Positions 1 to 7,375 of a stretch of 14,928 nucleotides of DNA are shown one piece after another. Positions within the stretch are counted from its first letter, which is position 1. Each line of letters begins with the position of its first letter. The translations under genes and the position numbers were made by a program. The DNA lies in contig JAXDLH010000450.1 in the NCBI GenBank assembly GCA_034666705.1, positions 1 to 14,928 of the forward strand. The letters run 5' to 3'. The notes below the pieces were generated by a model, which was given only the letters and a program-made list of their open reading frames with translations, searched no databases and was not told the origin of the DNA. Source of the DNA: JAXDLH01 sp034666705. Its GTDB lineage: Bacteria; Chloroflexota; UBA6077; SHYK01.

Positions 1-1
1 T

Positions 2-547
2 CTCTCGACGGTGTACGGGATCGTGAAGCAGAGCGGCGGGGAGATCGAGGTTACGAGCAAACTCGCGGTGGGCACGACCTTTTCCGTCTACCTCCCGCGC
101 TATGAGCAGCCGCCCGAGCCGGCCGAGTGCGAAGACGAGGGAGTGAAACTGGCGGACCTCGCCGCCGGCGCGCCGACGCGTACCTTGCTGGTGGTCGAGG
201 ACGAGCGTGGCGTGCGCGATCTCGCCACCGCCGTGCTCAAGGCCGCGGGCCACACGGTACTGGCTGCCGGCCATGGTCGGGAGGCGCTGGAAGTGTGCGC
301 GACTCACGAAGGGCCGATTGACCTGCTGCTGACCGATGTGGTCATGCCCGGCATGAGCGGCATCGAGCTATCGGAGCGCCTCGTGGCCCTGCGGCCGGCC
401 ACCAAGGTGCTGTACATGTCCGGCTTCACGGATGACGTGACACTGAAGCACGGCGTCGAAACGGCGAGCACCGCATTTCTCCAGAAGCCCTTCACCACGG
501 CTGGCCTGGCGCGTAAGGTCCGCGAAGTGCTCGACGGCGCCCGGTAA
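2..547 (+). CDS. Hybrid sensor histidine kinase, C-terminal part (HATPase tail plus receiver domain), truncated by window edge
   Basis: The 5' end lies outside the window. The frame is already open at base 2 and reads LSTVYGIVKQSGG, the usual end of the G2 box of a histidine-kinase ATPase domain, followed by GTTFSVYLP, which closes that domain. The GTG at 11 is therefore an internal codon, not the start. After a linker of about 25 residues comes a CheY-like receiver domain (about nt 179-544). It has an acidic pocket in VVEDE, the phospho-acceptor Asp in LLLTDVVMPG (codon 335-337), a switch Ser in YMSGF and the conserved Lys in LQKPF. This is the layout of PAS-type hybrid kinases in which the receiver is C-terminal. 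The sensed signal and the final output regulator are not visible. It is convergent with the next gene across 28 bp, so a functional link to the catabolic genes is not implied. Confidence 0.88.
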   Translation, partial: LSTVYGIVKQSGGEIEVTSKLAVGTTFSVYLPRYEQPPEPAECEDEGVKLADLAAGAPTRTLLVVEDERGVRDLATAVLKAAGHTVLAAGHGREALEVCATHEGPIDLLLTDVVMPGMSGIELSERLVALRPATKVLYMSGFTDDVTLKHGVETASTAFLQKPFTTAGLARKVREVLDGAR

Positions 548-575
548 TCTCGACAGCGCCAGTAAGACGAGGGCG

Positions 576-1319
576 CTACTTCGTCGCCAACAGTCGTCCC
601 CATCCCTGCACGGGATCGATGACGCCGGGCCGCACCAGGCCGTTCCACACTTCGGCGCTGAGGTTGGTGAAAGTCGGCACGCCGAACTCCTCTTCGATCA
701 CCGGGATCGCGTGCAGCGCCATTGCGGCGCCACCTGCCACCCAGACGGCCTGCACATCGGCGTCCAGCCGCGCGGCCTCGCGGCCCACGTCGACGGCCAC
801 CCGAAGGCCCTCCTCAAAGGGCATCGCGAAGGCTTGCGCCGCCCATTGACCCCGCTCGGTGATACCTACCACCTCGAGGCTGGCCTCCTCTAGATACTGC
901 GCGATCCGCTCGTTGAGCGGCGTGGCCCAGCGGCTGCCGATCGCGATCTTGTGAATGCCAAGGCGCGCCATGGCGGCAATGATTGCCTCGAGCGGCGCAT
1001 CGCCCGGGATGCCGGTCTTCTCCTCCATCTCCTTGAGCAGGGCGCGAACGCGCTCGCGCCCGAGCTGTGCCGAGACGGGTGCGCCACCCAGCACGATACG
1101 GTCGACGTGCTCGGCGGCTAACAGCTCGACGCAATGCCAGAAGCGGGCGATCGCCTCCTCGACGGCATCCTGCGTATAGTCCTCGATGCCGAGCGGTGTC
1201 GATACGAGCATCACATCTGTCGGGGCGATCCGATAGAACTGATAGCCGGCCCCCCGGCTCACGTCGCGCTCGCGCGGCGCAATCTCGCCCCAGGTGAATC
1301 GCGGAATCATCCGCTCCAT
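576..1319 (-). CDS. Maleate isomerase / Asp-Glu racemase-fold protein lacking the catalytic cysteines
   Basis: 247 residues, the normal size for the maleate cis-trans isomerase/arylmalonate decarboxylase family. The ATG at 1319 has an AGGAG just upstream. The frame stays open to 1937, but that extension is antisense to the neighbouring gene. Family-like features are the N-terminal PTDVMLVSTPLGIEDYT segment, the first-half loop IVLGGAPVSAQLG (about 75-87), the middle AIGSRWATPLNERIAQYLE (about 127-144) and the second-half loop VQAVWVAGGAAM (about 189-200), then VPTFTNLSAEVWNGLV. In catalytic members each loop carries a Cys. Here those positions are Gly/Ala, and the only cysteine in the protein is C63, elsewhere. 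The fold assignment is fairly firm. Racemase, isomerase or decarboxylase activity by the usual two-Cys mechanism is unlikely. It is divergent from the DUF1932 oxidoreductase, 153 bp apart, suggesting shared control. Confidence 0.82.
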   Translation of the reverse strand: MERMIPRFTWGEIAPRERDVSRGAGYQFYRIAPTDVMLVSTPLGIEDYTQDAVEEAIARFWHCVELLAAEHVDRIVLGGAPVSAQLGRERVRALLKEMEEKTGIPGDAPLEAIIAAMARLGIHKIAIGSRWATPLNERIAQYLEEASLEVVGITERGQWAAQAFAMPFEEGLRVAVDVGREAARLDADVQAVWVAGGAAMALHAIPVIEEEFGVPTFTNLSAEVWNGLVRPGVIDPVQGWGRLLATK

Positions 1320-1435
1320 GCCCTCTCCTACTTCCCTGTAGCCGGGTCGCGTGATTGGCCTCAGCCTGAACTTCAGCCCGAAGGGCGAACCCGCATCAGC
1401 ATACCCGAGCGCCGGGGTGCAGTCCGCCGCTCGTC

Positions 1436-1466
1436 TATGATGTGTGCCAGTCGACGCGCGGGGAGG
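1436..1466 (+). promoter_or_regulatory. Putative -10 box and ribosome binding site for the DUF1932 oxidoreductase
   Basis: TATGAT at 1436-1441 matches five of six positions of a sigma-70 -10 box. The Shine-Dalgarno GGGGAGG lies at 1460-1466, six bases before the GTG at 1473. A start of transcription near 1448 would fall downstream of the in-frame ATGs at 1437 and 1440, which supports the GTG start. No good -35 hexamer is visible, so the promoter call is tentative; the ribosome binding site is strong. Confidence 0.45.
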
Positions 1467-1472
1467 CGATAC

Positions 1473-2351
1473 GTGGCAGAGGTCCACACCGTAGGGATTC
1501 TCAGCCCGGGCGAGATGGGGACCGGCATCGGCCGTGTGCTCCGTGAGACTGGCCTGGACGTCGTCACCTGCCTCGTGGGGCGCAGCGAGCTGACGCGTTT
1601 GCGAGCGGAGGAGGCCAGTTTCCGCACCGTCCCGGACTACGACGAGCTCGTCCTCAGGGTAGATCTGCTGCTCTCGGTGCTCGTCCCCGCAGAAGCGCGC
1701 ACGATCGCCGAGCAGGTGGCGGCGAGCCTGCGGCGCACCGGGGCCCAGCCCGTATACGTGGAGTGCAACGCGATCGCTCCACATACCGTGCGTGAGATCG
1801 CCGGCGTGATCACCGACGCCGGTGTGGTGTTCGTCGACGCCGGCATCATCGGCGGTCCGCCGCGCCATCCGGGCGACTCCGCCCGCTTCTACTGTTCGGG
1901 GCCGGATACTGGCGCGTTCGAGGCGCTCGGCCAGCATGGCCTCGACGTGCGCGCGGTGGGCCCGGAGATTGGCCAGGCATCGGGATTAAAGATGGTCTAC
2001 GCCGCCTCCACTAAGGGGACCACGGCGCTCTGGACGGAGTTGCTGGTTGCCGCCCGCAGCCTTGGCCTGGGGGAGGCGCTGCTCGCCGAGCTCGGGTCGA
2101 ATAACCCCGTCGCACGCCATCAGCTCACCGGCATCCCGGGTATGCCGCGCCGGGCGCGCCGCTGGGTCGGGGAGATGGAGGAGATCGCCGCCACCTTTGC
2201 GAGCGTCGGCCTGACGCCGCGGATGCTCGAAGGGGCGGCTGATATGTACCGCTTGATCAGCGCCACGCCGCTCGCCGACCAGACCTCGCGCGAGCCGGAT
2301 CCTGCGCTGGACACCATCCTCGAGACGCTCGCCAACCATCTGCATCCGTAG
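1473..2351 (+). CDS. NAD(P)-dependent oxidoreductase, 6-phosphogluconate dehydrogenase-like N-terminus with DUF1932 C-terminus
   Basis: 292 residues from GTG 1473, chosen because GGGGAGG sits six bases upstream. Residues 1-30 (VHTVGILSPGEMGTGIG) form a beta-alpha-beta dinucleotide-binding start in which the usual glycine string reads G-x4-E-M-G-x-G-x-G. The beta-hydroxyacid dehydrogenase pattern continues with VYVECNAIAPHT (about 94-105) and FVDAGIIGGPPR (about 120-131). The C-terminal half (GQASGLKMVYAASTKGTTAL, about 167-185) is typical of DUF1932 proteins, and K173 sits where this superfamily has its catalytic lysine. It probably oxidises or reduces a hydroxy-acid-like intermediate with NAD(P) in the cytoplasm; the substrate is unknown. 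The frame remains open upstream to 1134, but that stretch is antisense to the racemase-fold gene and is not coding. Confidence 0.85.
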   Translation: MAEVHTVGILSPGEMGTGIGRVLRETGLDVVTCLVGRSELTRLRAEEASFRTVPDYDELVLRVDLLLSVLVPAEARTIAEQVAASLRRTGAQPVYVECNAIAPHTVREIAGVITDAGVVFVDAGIIGGPPRHPGDSARFYCSGPDTGAFEALGQHGLDVRAVGPEIGQASGLKMVYAASTKGTTALWTELLVAARSLGLGEALLAELGSNNPVARHQLTGIPGMPRRARRWVGEMEEIAATFASVGLTPRMLEGAADMYRLISATPLADQTSREPDPALDTILETLANHLHP

Positions 2352-2393
2352 CACCGGAGGGTTTCCGGATGGCACGCATCGTTGGGGGCGAAG

Positions 2394-2421
2394 GCGGAGG
2401 CCGCGCGGCCCCCACCTCCGC
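2394..2421. terminator. Possible bidirectional hairpin between convergent genes
   Basis: GCGGAGG (2394-2400) and CCTCCGC (2415-2421) are 7-bp arms around a 14-base GC-rich loop containing CCGCGCGG. A smaller hairpin, CCGGA/TCCGG (2354-2358/2364-2368), follows the oxidoreductase stop. Neither has a T-tract. The position between convergent stops at 2351 and 2428 is the main argument. Confidence 0.3.
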
Positions 2422-2427
2422 TCCTCG

Positions 2428-2802
2428 TTAGGCGGACTGCATTGCGGCCATGTTGCGCGCTGCCACTTCCACCGTCTTCTGGTACTCGCCGCGTGGGCTG
2501 AACTCCACGATTTCCGTTGGCTCCTCGAAATACGTGGTGTGGCCGGGCTGCAAGTAGTAAACGTCGCCCGCGCGCAGGTGCTCCTCGTGGTCCTGATAGC
2601 GGACCCGGATGTGGCCGCGAACCACGAAGCCCCAGTGCGGACACTGGCAGCGATCATCCGGCAAACCCTTGAACAACGGCGCCGTATCCACTCCCGCGGG
2701 GAAGGACTCGAGCGCCACGTTCATCTCGCCCCACTCGATCTCCCGAATCTCGACCCCACCTGCTTCGACCGTCACCGGCACGTCAGATCGCGAACCGCGC
2801 AT
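2428..2802 (-). CDS. Small single-domain cupin protein
   Basis: 124 residues from ATG 2802, preceded by GAAGGAG at 2811-2817 with an 8-base spacer. A GTG at 2826 would add eight residues but would place this ribosome binding site inside the gene. The cupin barrel spans about residues 25-105. CQCPHWGFVVRGHIRVRY (about 52-69) is motif 1 with one His (H56), AGDVYYLQPGHTTYFEE (about 78-94) contains motif 2 with H88, and TEIVEFSPRGEYQKT closes the barrel. The usual H-x-H-x3-4-E set is incomplete, so metal binding, possibly involving the C-x-C at 52-54, is uncertain. Such stand-alone cupins are often enzymes or sugar/acid-binding accessory proteins; no specific reaction can be assigned. It is transcribed in the same direction as the upstream LuxR gene but 177 bp away, so probably from its own promoter. 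Confidence 0.8.
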   Translation of the reverse strand: MRGSRSDVPVTVEAGGVEIREIEWGEMNVALESFPAGVDTAPLFKGLPDDRCQCPHWGFVVRGHIRVRYQDHEEHLRAGDVYYLQPGHTTYFEEPTEIVEFSPRGEYQKTVEVAARNMAAMQSA

Positions 2803-2892
2803 AGTTGGGTCTCCTTCTTCGGCCACGACTCATGTGCAAACTACGTCGTACGGCCGAGCACAGCCTAGCCGGGCAGAGTCGCGCAGCGCGTC

Positions 2893-2908
2893 GGGGGAAC
2901 CCCCCAAC
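2893..2908. repeat. 16-bp G5-AA-C6-AAC repeat, copy 1
   Basis: GGGGGAACCCCCCAAC is repeated exactly at 2950-2965. The core GGGGGAACCCCC is self-complementary apart from the central AA and can form a short, very stable hairpin. It lies between the LuxR gene and the small cupin gene. Confidence 0.85.
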
Positions 2909-2949
2909 TTCGACACGGCTGCCGTGGCTGCGGCTTGGCGACGCCGTTA

Positions 2950-2965
2950 GGGGGAACCCCCCAAC
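2950..2965. repeat. 16-bp G5-AA-C6-AAC repeat, copy 2
   Basis: Exact second copy of the element at 2893-2908, offset by 57 bp. Its flank makes a longer imperfect palindrome, GTTAGGGGG/CCCCCCAAC (2946-2965). On the minus strand the single mismatch becomes a G-U wobble, so the hairpin would form in the LuxR transcript about 15 bases after its stop codon. No U-tract follows. Confidence 0.85.
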
Positions 2966-2979
2966 AGGAATCGGCCGGG

Positions 2980-5943
2980 TCAGGCCAGGCCGTGGCGGAT
3001 GGCGAAGGCCGCGGCCGCGGCCCGGTTATCCGCGCTCGTCTTGCCGTAGATGCGGGTGAGATGGCGTTCGACGGTCTTCTCGCTGAGCACCAGGCGCTGT
3101 GCGATCTCGCGATTGCTGCACCCGGTCGCCACGAGGCGCAATACGTCCACCTCGCGGGCGCTCAAGCCCGCGGGGAGCGGCGCGGGCTTCGCCCGAGGCG
3201 AACTGGCCATCCCCAGGCGCTCGCTGACCCGGCGTGCATCAGGCTCACGTCCGAGGCGCTGGTACAGTGCCCGACTTTCCTCGAGCAGCCGCCGCACGTG
3301 GCCGGGCTCGGATCGACCGCCATGGGCCAGCGCCAATGCCGCCTGCGCCTCGAGCGTGCGCGCGAGCTCCGAGGGCAGCTCCTCTCGCCGAGTCAGCGCC
3401 TCCGCTGCGTCCAGATGGGTCGCGGCCGCGCGCCAGTCGCGACGACGAACCTCAATCTCGCCGAGCAGTCGGTCGACGACCAGGTCGTGAAACTGGCCCG
3501 CGAACGCGCGCAGCTTCTCACGAAGCGCGTTGATACGGTCGTGGTCGTCGAGGGCAAGCGCCAGCTCCGCCAGATAGCTGAGCGGTTCGGAGGTCGGCAT
3601 GGTCCCGACCGGCACACCGCCGAGGAGGGTCTCGAGCTCGTCCATGACGGCACGGGCCTCGGCAACGTTGCCCAACTTGAGCTGCGTCATCCCCAGGAGG
3701 CCGAGGTACCAGATCAGCGCGCCAGGCCCAATCGCGCGAAAGGTTGCGATTGCCGGCGTGAGCCAGTGCTCGGCTGCCGCACACTCGCCCTGGAAGTAGG
3801 CGAGGCCACCGCGTAAGAACTGCACATAGGCTTGGGGCTCGGGACTGCTCAGCCGGTCGACGATCGCCTGCGCATGCTCGATCGCCTGCGCAGCTGCCGC
3901 CCATTCGCCCCGCAGGCCGTGAAACAGCGCCAGCCACGCGTCGACGTGGCGCAGCTCGTACGGGTCCTGGCAGCGGGCGGCGAACGCAGCACGTTGGTGG
4001 ACCACCTCGCGGGCCTCGTTGATGTGCCCTTGCCAGAAAAGGGCCGGCGCCAGGCAGCCGCAGCATTCGGCGGCCTCGACGGGGTCGTCGGCCGCCGCGG
4101 CGAGCGCCCCGTACAGCATGGGGATACCGTCGCTGAGCTGATTGCTGCGCACCAATAGATTGCCGAGGGCGCGACGTGAGGCGGTCAGCAGCCGTGGATC
4201 ATCAAGCTCCTGTGCGAGTGCGACCGCGCGGCGGCAAAGCTCCATCCCCTCCGCTAGCTCGTGCTGACTGACGGCACGCAGGCTGCCCAGATCCAGCAGG
4301 GTACGGGCCAACTCCGGGCTGGTGTGATCTCCGAGCGCGGTCTGGCCCGTCTCGAACGCGGTTCGCGCGGCCGCAATCTCCTCCTGGCGCCATAGCGACT
4401 GGCCGAGGCGATGCGCGGCGTGCCCAGCCGCCATCCGGTCGCCCGCCGCTTCGAACCAGCGCCGCGCCATGCCAAATGCGTCCGCGGCGCCGCGCTCGTC
4501 GCCGGCGAGCTGCGAAGCTTCCCCGAGCCCGAGGAGCAGCTCGCCGCGCTGAGGGTCAGCAGAATCCGTCAGCTCTAACGCGGCTCGATACTGCGCCACT
4601 GCTGAGTCGGGCGCGTAAGTGCGAAGGGCGCGGTCGGCGGCCTGCCTCGCGTAGGTGGCGCCGCGCAGGCGGTCGCCGCTCCGTGCGAAGTGAAAGGCGA
4701 GTGTGGCAAGCCGGTGGCTATCTGGCTGAGCATCCGTGATCGCGACGCGTGCCTCGAGCGCCCGGCCGATGAACCCGTGCAGTCGCTGCCGCCGCACGGC
4801 CGTGACCTGATCGTACAGACATTCACGGATGAGGTCGTGCCCGAAGGTGAACTCCATTGCCGCACCCTGGCGCAGCAAGCGGGCCCGTACGGCCTCCAGC
4901 AAGCAATCTTCGGTGAGCTCCAGCGAGCTCCCGAGCGCTTCGGCAAGGAGCTCGAGATCGAAGGTTCGGCCGATGACGGCCGCAGTCTGGAGGGCGCGAA
5001 CCGTCTCCAGCGTCAGGCCGACCAGCCGCTCACGCACGGCTCGGATCACGGTGGTCGGCAGCACGTCGACCGCGGGCGTCGCCAGGCGCCAGGCAGGGCC
5101 GTCGCGGGTCATGACGCCACTCTCGAGCCAGTCGCGGAGCAGCTCTTCCGCGAAGAACGCATTTCCCTCGCTGCGTTCGAACAGCAGACTGCGGGCGGCC
5201 ATCTCGATGGGCGAGCCGAGCGCGTGCTGGGCCAACTCGCCAATCTCTTCCGCACTGAGGGGTGCCAGGGTGACGGTATGGAGCACGCGCAGCCGGCTGA
5301 GCGCGGCGAGGGCACGCTCGAGCGGCGCCTGGGACCCGACGTCGCCCTCGCGATAGGCACCGAGGATCAGCAAGCGGGCCTGCGGCCGGTGCTGCACCAG
5401 GTAGCAGAGCAGATCGAGACTGGCCGGATCGGCCCACTGCAGATCGTCGAGCAGGAGCACCACTGGCGCGCTGGCGGCGACGTGCGCGATCAGATCGCTG
5501 ACCGCTTGGTACAGCCGGAGGCGCGCCTGCTCGGGAGGCAGCATATAGGTCGGCTGCGTCGCATCGACCAGCGGCGTCAGCTCAGGGAGAATCGTGGCGA
5601 GGAGTGGTGCAAGTGGCCCGAGCTGTTCGTGCAGCAGGTCGCGGGGCGTGTCGCGCATATATGGATCGAGTGCCTCGATGAACGGCAGGTACGGCGGCAT
5701 CAACTCGGCGTCGGAGGCGCCACCGCTCAGGACTGTGGCTCCTCGCTGCGCTGCCCAATTGGCGAACGCCCTGAGGAGGTGCGTCTTGCCGCCGCCGGGT
5801 TCCCCCGTCATGAGCACGGTGACGGTGTGACCTTCGGACGCAGTCGCAAAATACTGGGTCAGTGTCGCGAGCTCCGCGCTGCGACCCGCAAGCCAGCCAT
5901 CTGGGACGGTCGAAGTCTGCACACTGTCCCTCGTGCTCGCCAC
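2980..5943 (-). CDS. Large ATPase/TPR LuxR-family transcriptional regulator (LAL-like)
   Basis: 987 residues, typical of MalT/LAL-class regulators. The N-terminal AAA-type ATPase has Walker A GEPGGGKT (47-54) and Walker B VVLLLDDLQW (161-170), preceded by LAGRSAELATL, the usual entry to this domain. Residues about 400-920 are Ala/Leu/Arg-rich helical repeats resembling TPRs (for example ELLLGLGEASQLAGDERGAA). The C-terminus (923-987) is a LuxR helix-turn-helix: LSAREVDVLRLVATGCSNRE, then EIAQRLVLSEKTVERHLTRIY. These proteins act as ATP-dependent switches that oligomerise on binding a small ligand and activate transcription; the ligand is unknown here. GTG 5943 has AGGGAG only one base away. 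GTG 5922 has a better-spaced GAGGG, so the true start may be seven residues later. It is divergent from the flavoprotein gene, the most obvious target candidate. Confidence 0.92.
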   Translation of the reverse strand: MASTRDSVQTSTVPDGWLAGRSAELATLTQYFATASEGHTVTVLMTGEPGGGKTHLLRAFANWAAQRGATVLSGGASDAELMPPYLPFIEALDPYMRDTPRDLLHEQLGPLAPLLATILPELTPLVDATQPTYMLPPEQARLRLYQAVSDLIAHVAASAPVVLLLDDLQWADPASLDLLCYLVQHRPQARLLILGAYREGDVGSQAPLERALAALSRLRVLHTVTLAPLSAEEIGELAQHALGSPIEMAARSLLFERSEGNAFFAEELLRDWLESGVMTRDGPAWRLATPAVDVLPTTVIRAVRERLVGLTLETVRALQTAAVIGRTFDLELLAEALGSSLELTEDCLLEAVRARLLRQGAAMEFTFGHDLIRECLYDQVTAVRRQRLHGFIGRALEARVAITDAQPDSHRLATLAFHFARSGDRLRGATYARQAADRALRTYAPDSAVAQYRAALELTDSADPQRGELLLGLGEASQLAGDERGAADAFGMARRWFEAAGDRMAAGHAAHRLGQSLWRQEEIAAARTAFETGQTALGDHTSPELARTLLDLGSLRAVSQHELAEGMELCRRAVALAQELDDPRLLTASRRALGNLLVRSNQLSDGIPMLYGALAAAADDPVEAAECCGCLAPALFWQGHINEAREVVHQRAAFAARCQDPYELRHVDAWLALFHGLRGEWAAAAQAIEHAQAIVDRLSSPEPQAYVQFLRGGLAYFQGECAAAEHWLTPAIATFRAIGPGALIWYLGLLGMTQLKLGNVAEARAVMDELETLLGGVPVGTMPTSEPLSYLAELALALDDHDRINALREKLRAFAGQFHDLVVDRLLGEIEVRRRDWRAAATHLDAAEALTRREELPSELARTLEAQAALALAHGGRSEPGHVRRLLEESRALYQRLGREPDARRVSERLGMASSPRAKPAPLPAGLSAREVDVLRLVATGCSNREIAQRLVLSEKTVERHLTRIYGKTSADNRAAAAAFAIRHGLA

Positions 5944-5981
5944 GCTCCCTTTCTACACGGCGGCCCGCGACGGAAACACCC

Positions 5982-6005
5982 GCTAGTCGCCAAGCTAGTC
6001 GCCAA
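5982..6005. repeat. Perfect tandem 12-bp direct repeat upstream of the LuxR-family gene
   Basis: GCTAGTCGCCAA occurs twice head to tail (5982-5993 and 5994-6005), 39-62 bp upstream of the LuxR-family start and within the 216-bp divergent region. Read on the minus strand it is TTGGCGACTAGC twice. It could be a regulator binding site, for example for autoregulation, or a chance microduplication. Confidence 0.7.
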
Positions 6006-6057
6006 ATGTAGCACGTCATGGCTCCGCTCCGGATACGCCATTTGCCAACAGGATGTC

Positions 6058-6084
6058 TTGAGACGACACCGACCGCGGTATGAT
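6058..6084 (+). promoter_or_regulatory. Putative sigma-70-type promoter of the acyl-CoA dehydrogenase-fold gene
   Basis: TTGAGA (6058-6063) and TATGAT (6079-6084) are separated by 15 bases, slightly short. Each matches five of six consensus positions. The predicted 5' leader is about 70 bases, ending with AAAGGAG at 6146-6152 before the ATG at 6160. Confidence 0.5.
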
Positions 6085-6159
6085 GCCGTGGAAGCTTCCC
6101 ATTGCGACCGGGTGGATGGACAAAGCGCCAAAGTGTGGACGGACGAAAGGAGCGCACCA

Positions 6160-7320
6160 ATGGTAATGGCAGGTGAAACGCCGAGTGGCACGGGCGAAAC
6201 CGGCCGCACCGATTGGCATGCCGTAGCGCAGAAGCTCGGCCAGCAGTTCGCGACGCGGATCGAAGCGCACGACACGGCTGATACCTTCGTAGCTGAGAAC
6301 TACACTGACCTCAAGGAGCAGCGGGTGTTCTCGGCCGGCATCCCGGCCGACCTCGGCGGGGGCGGCGCGTCGTTCTCCGAATTGTGCGATCTGCTCCACG
6401 AATTGGCGCTCGGTTGTGACTCGACAGCGCTCGCCCTCGCGATGCACACCCACCTCCTTGCGGCGGCCATCTGGAGGTGGCGGCAGGGCCAGCCCGTAGA
6501 ATCGCTGCTGCGGCGCATTGCCGACGAGCAGCTCGTGCTGGTGAGCACCGGCGCCTCCGATTGGCTGGACTCGTCCGGCCGCGCCGAGAAGGTCGAGGGC
6601 GGCTACCGTGTAACTGCGCGCAAGATCTTTGGGAGCGGCTCCCCAGCCGGCTCGCTGCTCATGACCAGCGCCGTCTACGACGATCCGCAAGACGGCGCCA
6701 CCGTCCTTCATTTCCCGGTGCCGATGACAGCAGGCGGGGTGACGGTTTTAGACAACTGGCGCACACTCGGCATGCGGGCGACCGGCTCGAACGACGTCAT
6801 GCTGGACGGGGTGTTCGTCCCCGACGCGGCCGTTTCGCTGCGTCGGCCGAAGGGCCGCTGGCATCCATTCTTCAACGTCGTGCTTGGGGTGGCCGAGCCG
6901 CTCATCATGTCGGTCTATCTCGGCGTGGCGGAGCGCGCTGCCGAATTGGCGCGAGATTTTGCCCGCCGGAAGCTCGAAGATCCGCACGTCTTCTATCTCG
7001 TGGGCGAGTTGGAGAATTCGCTCACGACGGCGCAGCTTGCCGCGCGTGACATGATCGCGATCAACGACGATTATGGCTTTCCCGTGACGGACCAAACCGC
7101 GAACGCCATGCTGATTCGCAAGACAATCGCTGCCCGCGCCGTGTTGGACACGGTCGAGAAGGCCATGGAGGTGGTGGGCGGCGCCGCGTTCTTCCGCGCC
7201 GCGGGACTTGAGCGGCTGCTTCGCGATGCACATGGGGCGCAATACCATCCACTTCCGGAGAAGCGACAGCTGGTGTTTACCGGTCGGGTTTCCCTGGGCT
7301 TGGATCCGGTTGGGCAATAG
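6160..7320 (+). CDS. Acyl-CoA dehydrogenase-fold flavoprotein, dehydrogenase or flavin-dependent monooxygenase
   Basis: 386 residues from ATG 6160, preceded by AAAGGAG with a 7-base spacer; the family is usually about 380-410. The helical N-terminal domain (about 20-125) contains GIPADLGGGGASFSELCDLL. The middle beta-domain (about 126-225) contains LVLVSTGASDW and the signature DNWRTLGMRATGSNDVMLDG (198-217). The C-terminal helical domain (about 235-386) has the flavin-contacting VVGGAAFFRAAGLERLLRDA (338-357). The ending departs from classical acyl-CoA dehydrogenases. Where those have YEG with the catalytic Glu, this protein reads QYHPLPEKRQLVF (361-373). Such endings also occur among flavin monooxygenases of this fold (the DszC/SfnB side of the family), so an oxidative or monooxygenase role is possible. 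The upstream open frame back to 4690 is antisense to the LuxR-family gene and was excluded. Confidence 0.85.
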   Translation: MVMAGETPSGTGETGRTDWHAVAQKLGQQFATRIEAHDTADTFVAENYTDLKEQRVFSAGIPADLGGGGASFSELCDLLHELALGCDSTALALAMHTHLLAAAIWRWRQGQPVESLLRRIADEQLVLVSTGASDWLDSSGRAEKVEGGYRVTARKIFGSGSPAGSLLMTSAVYDDPQDGATVLHFPVPMTAGGVTVLDNWRTLGMRATGSNDVMLDGVFVPDAAVSLRRPKGRWHPFFNVVLGVAEPLIMSVYLGVAERAAELARDFARRKLEDPHVFYLVGELENSLTTAQLAARDMIAINDDYGFPVTDQTANAMLIRKTIAARAVLDTVEKAMEVVGGAAFFRAAGLERLLRDAHGAQYHPLPEKRQLVFTGRVSLGLDPVGQ

Positions 7321-7363
7321 CCCGGAGCGCTCCGGGAGCAGTAAGCCCGCTTGGCGAGGCGGG
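7321..7363. terminator. Palindrome and hairpin between convergent genes
   Basis: CCCGGAGCGCTCCGGG (7321-7336) is a perfect 16-bp palindrome starting right after the flavoprotein stop codon. A second hairpin, CCCGC/GCGGG (7346-7350/7359-7363), lies between it and the convergent FAH-fold stop at 7376. No T-tract follows. The symmetry and position suggest a shared bidirectional transcription end. Confidence 0.5.
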
Positions 7364-7375
7364 GCAACGGGGCAC

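Noticed and set aside
1366..1376. Small palindrome CTGAACTTCAG in the divergent region 1320-1472
   Set aside because: Only 5-bp arms and no second copy; too weak to call an operator.
1134..1472. Upstream extension of the DUF1932 oxidoreductase
   Set aside because: Antisense to the racemase-fold gene. The Rossmann start and a strong ribosome binding site both point to GTG 1473.
4690..6159. Long plus-strand open frame of about 490 codons in front of the flavoprotein start
   Set aside because: Up to 5943 it is antisense to the LuxR-family gene and encodes low-complexity Arg/Gln/Glu-rich sequence with no family motif. The flavoprotein has its own AAAGGAG and ATG at 6160. This is a GC-rich codon shadow.
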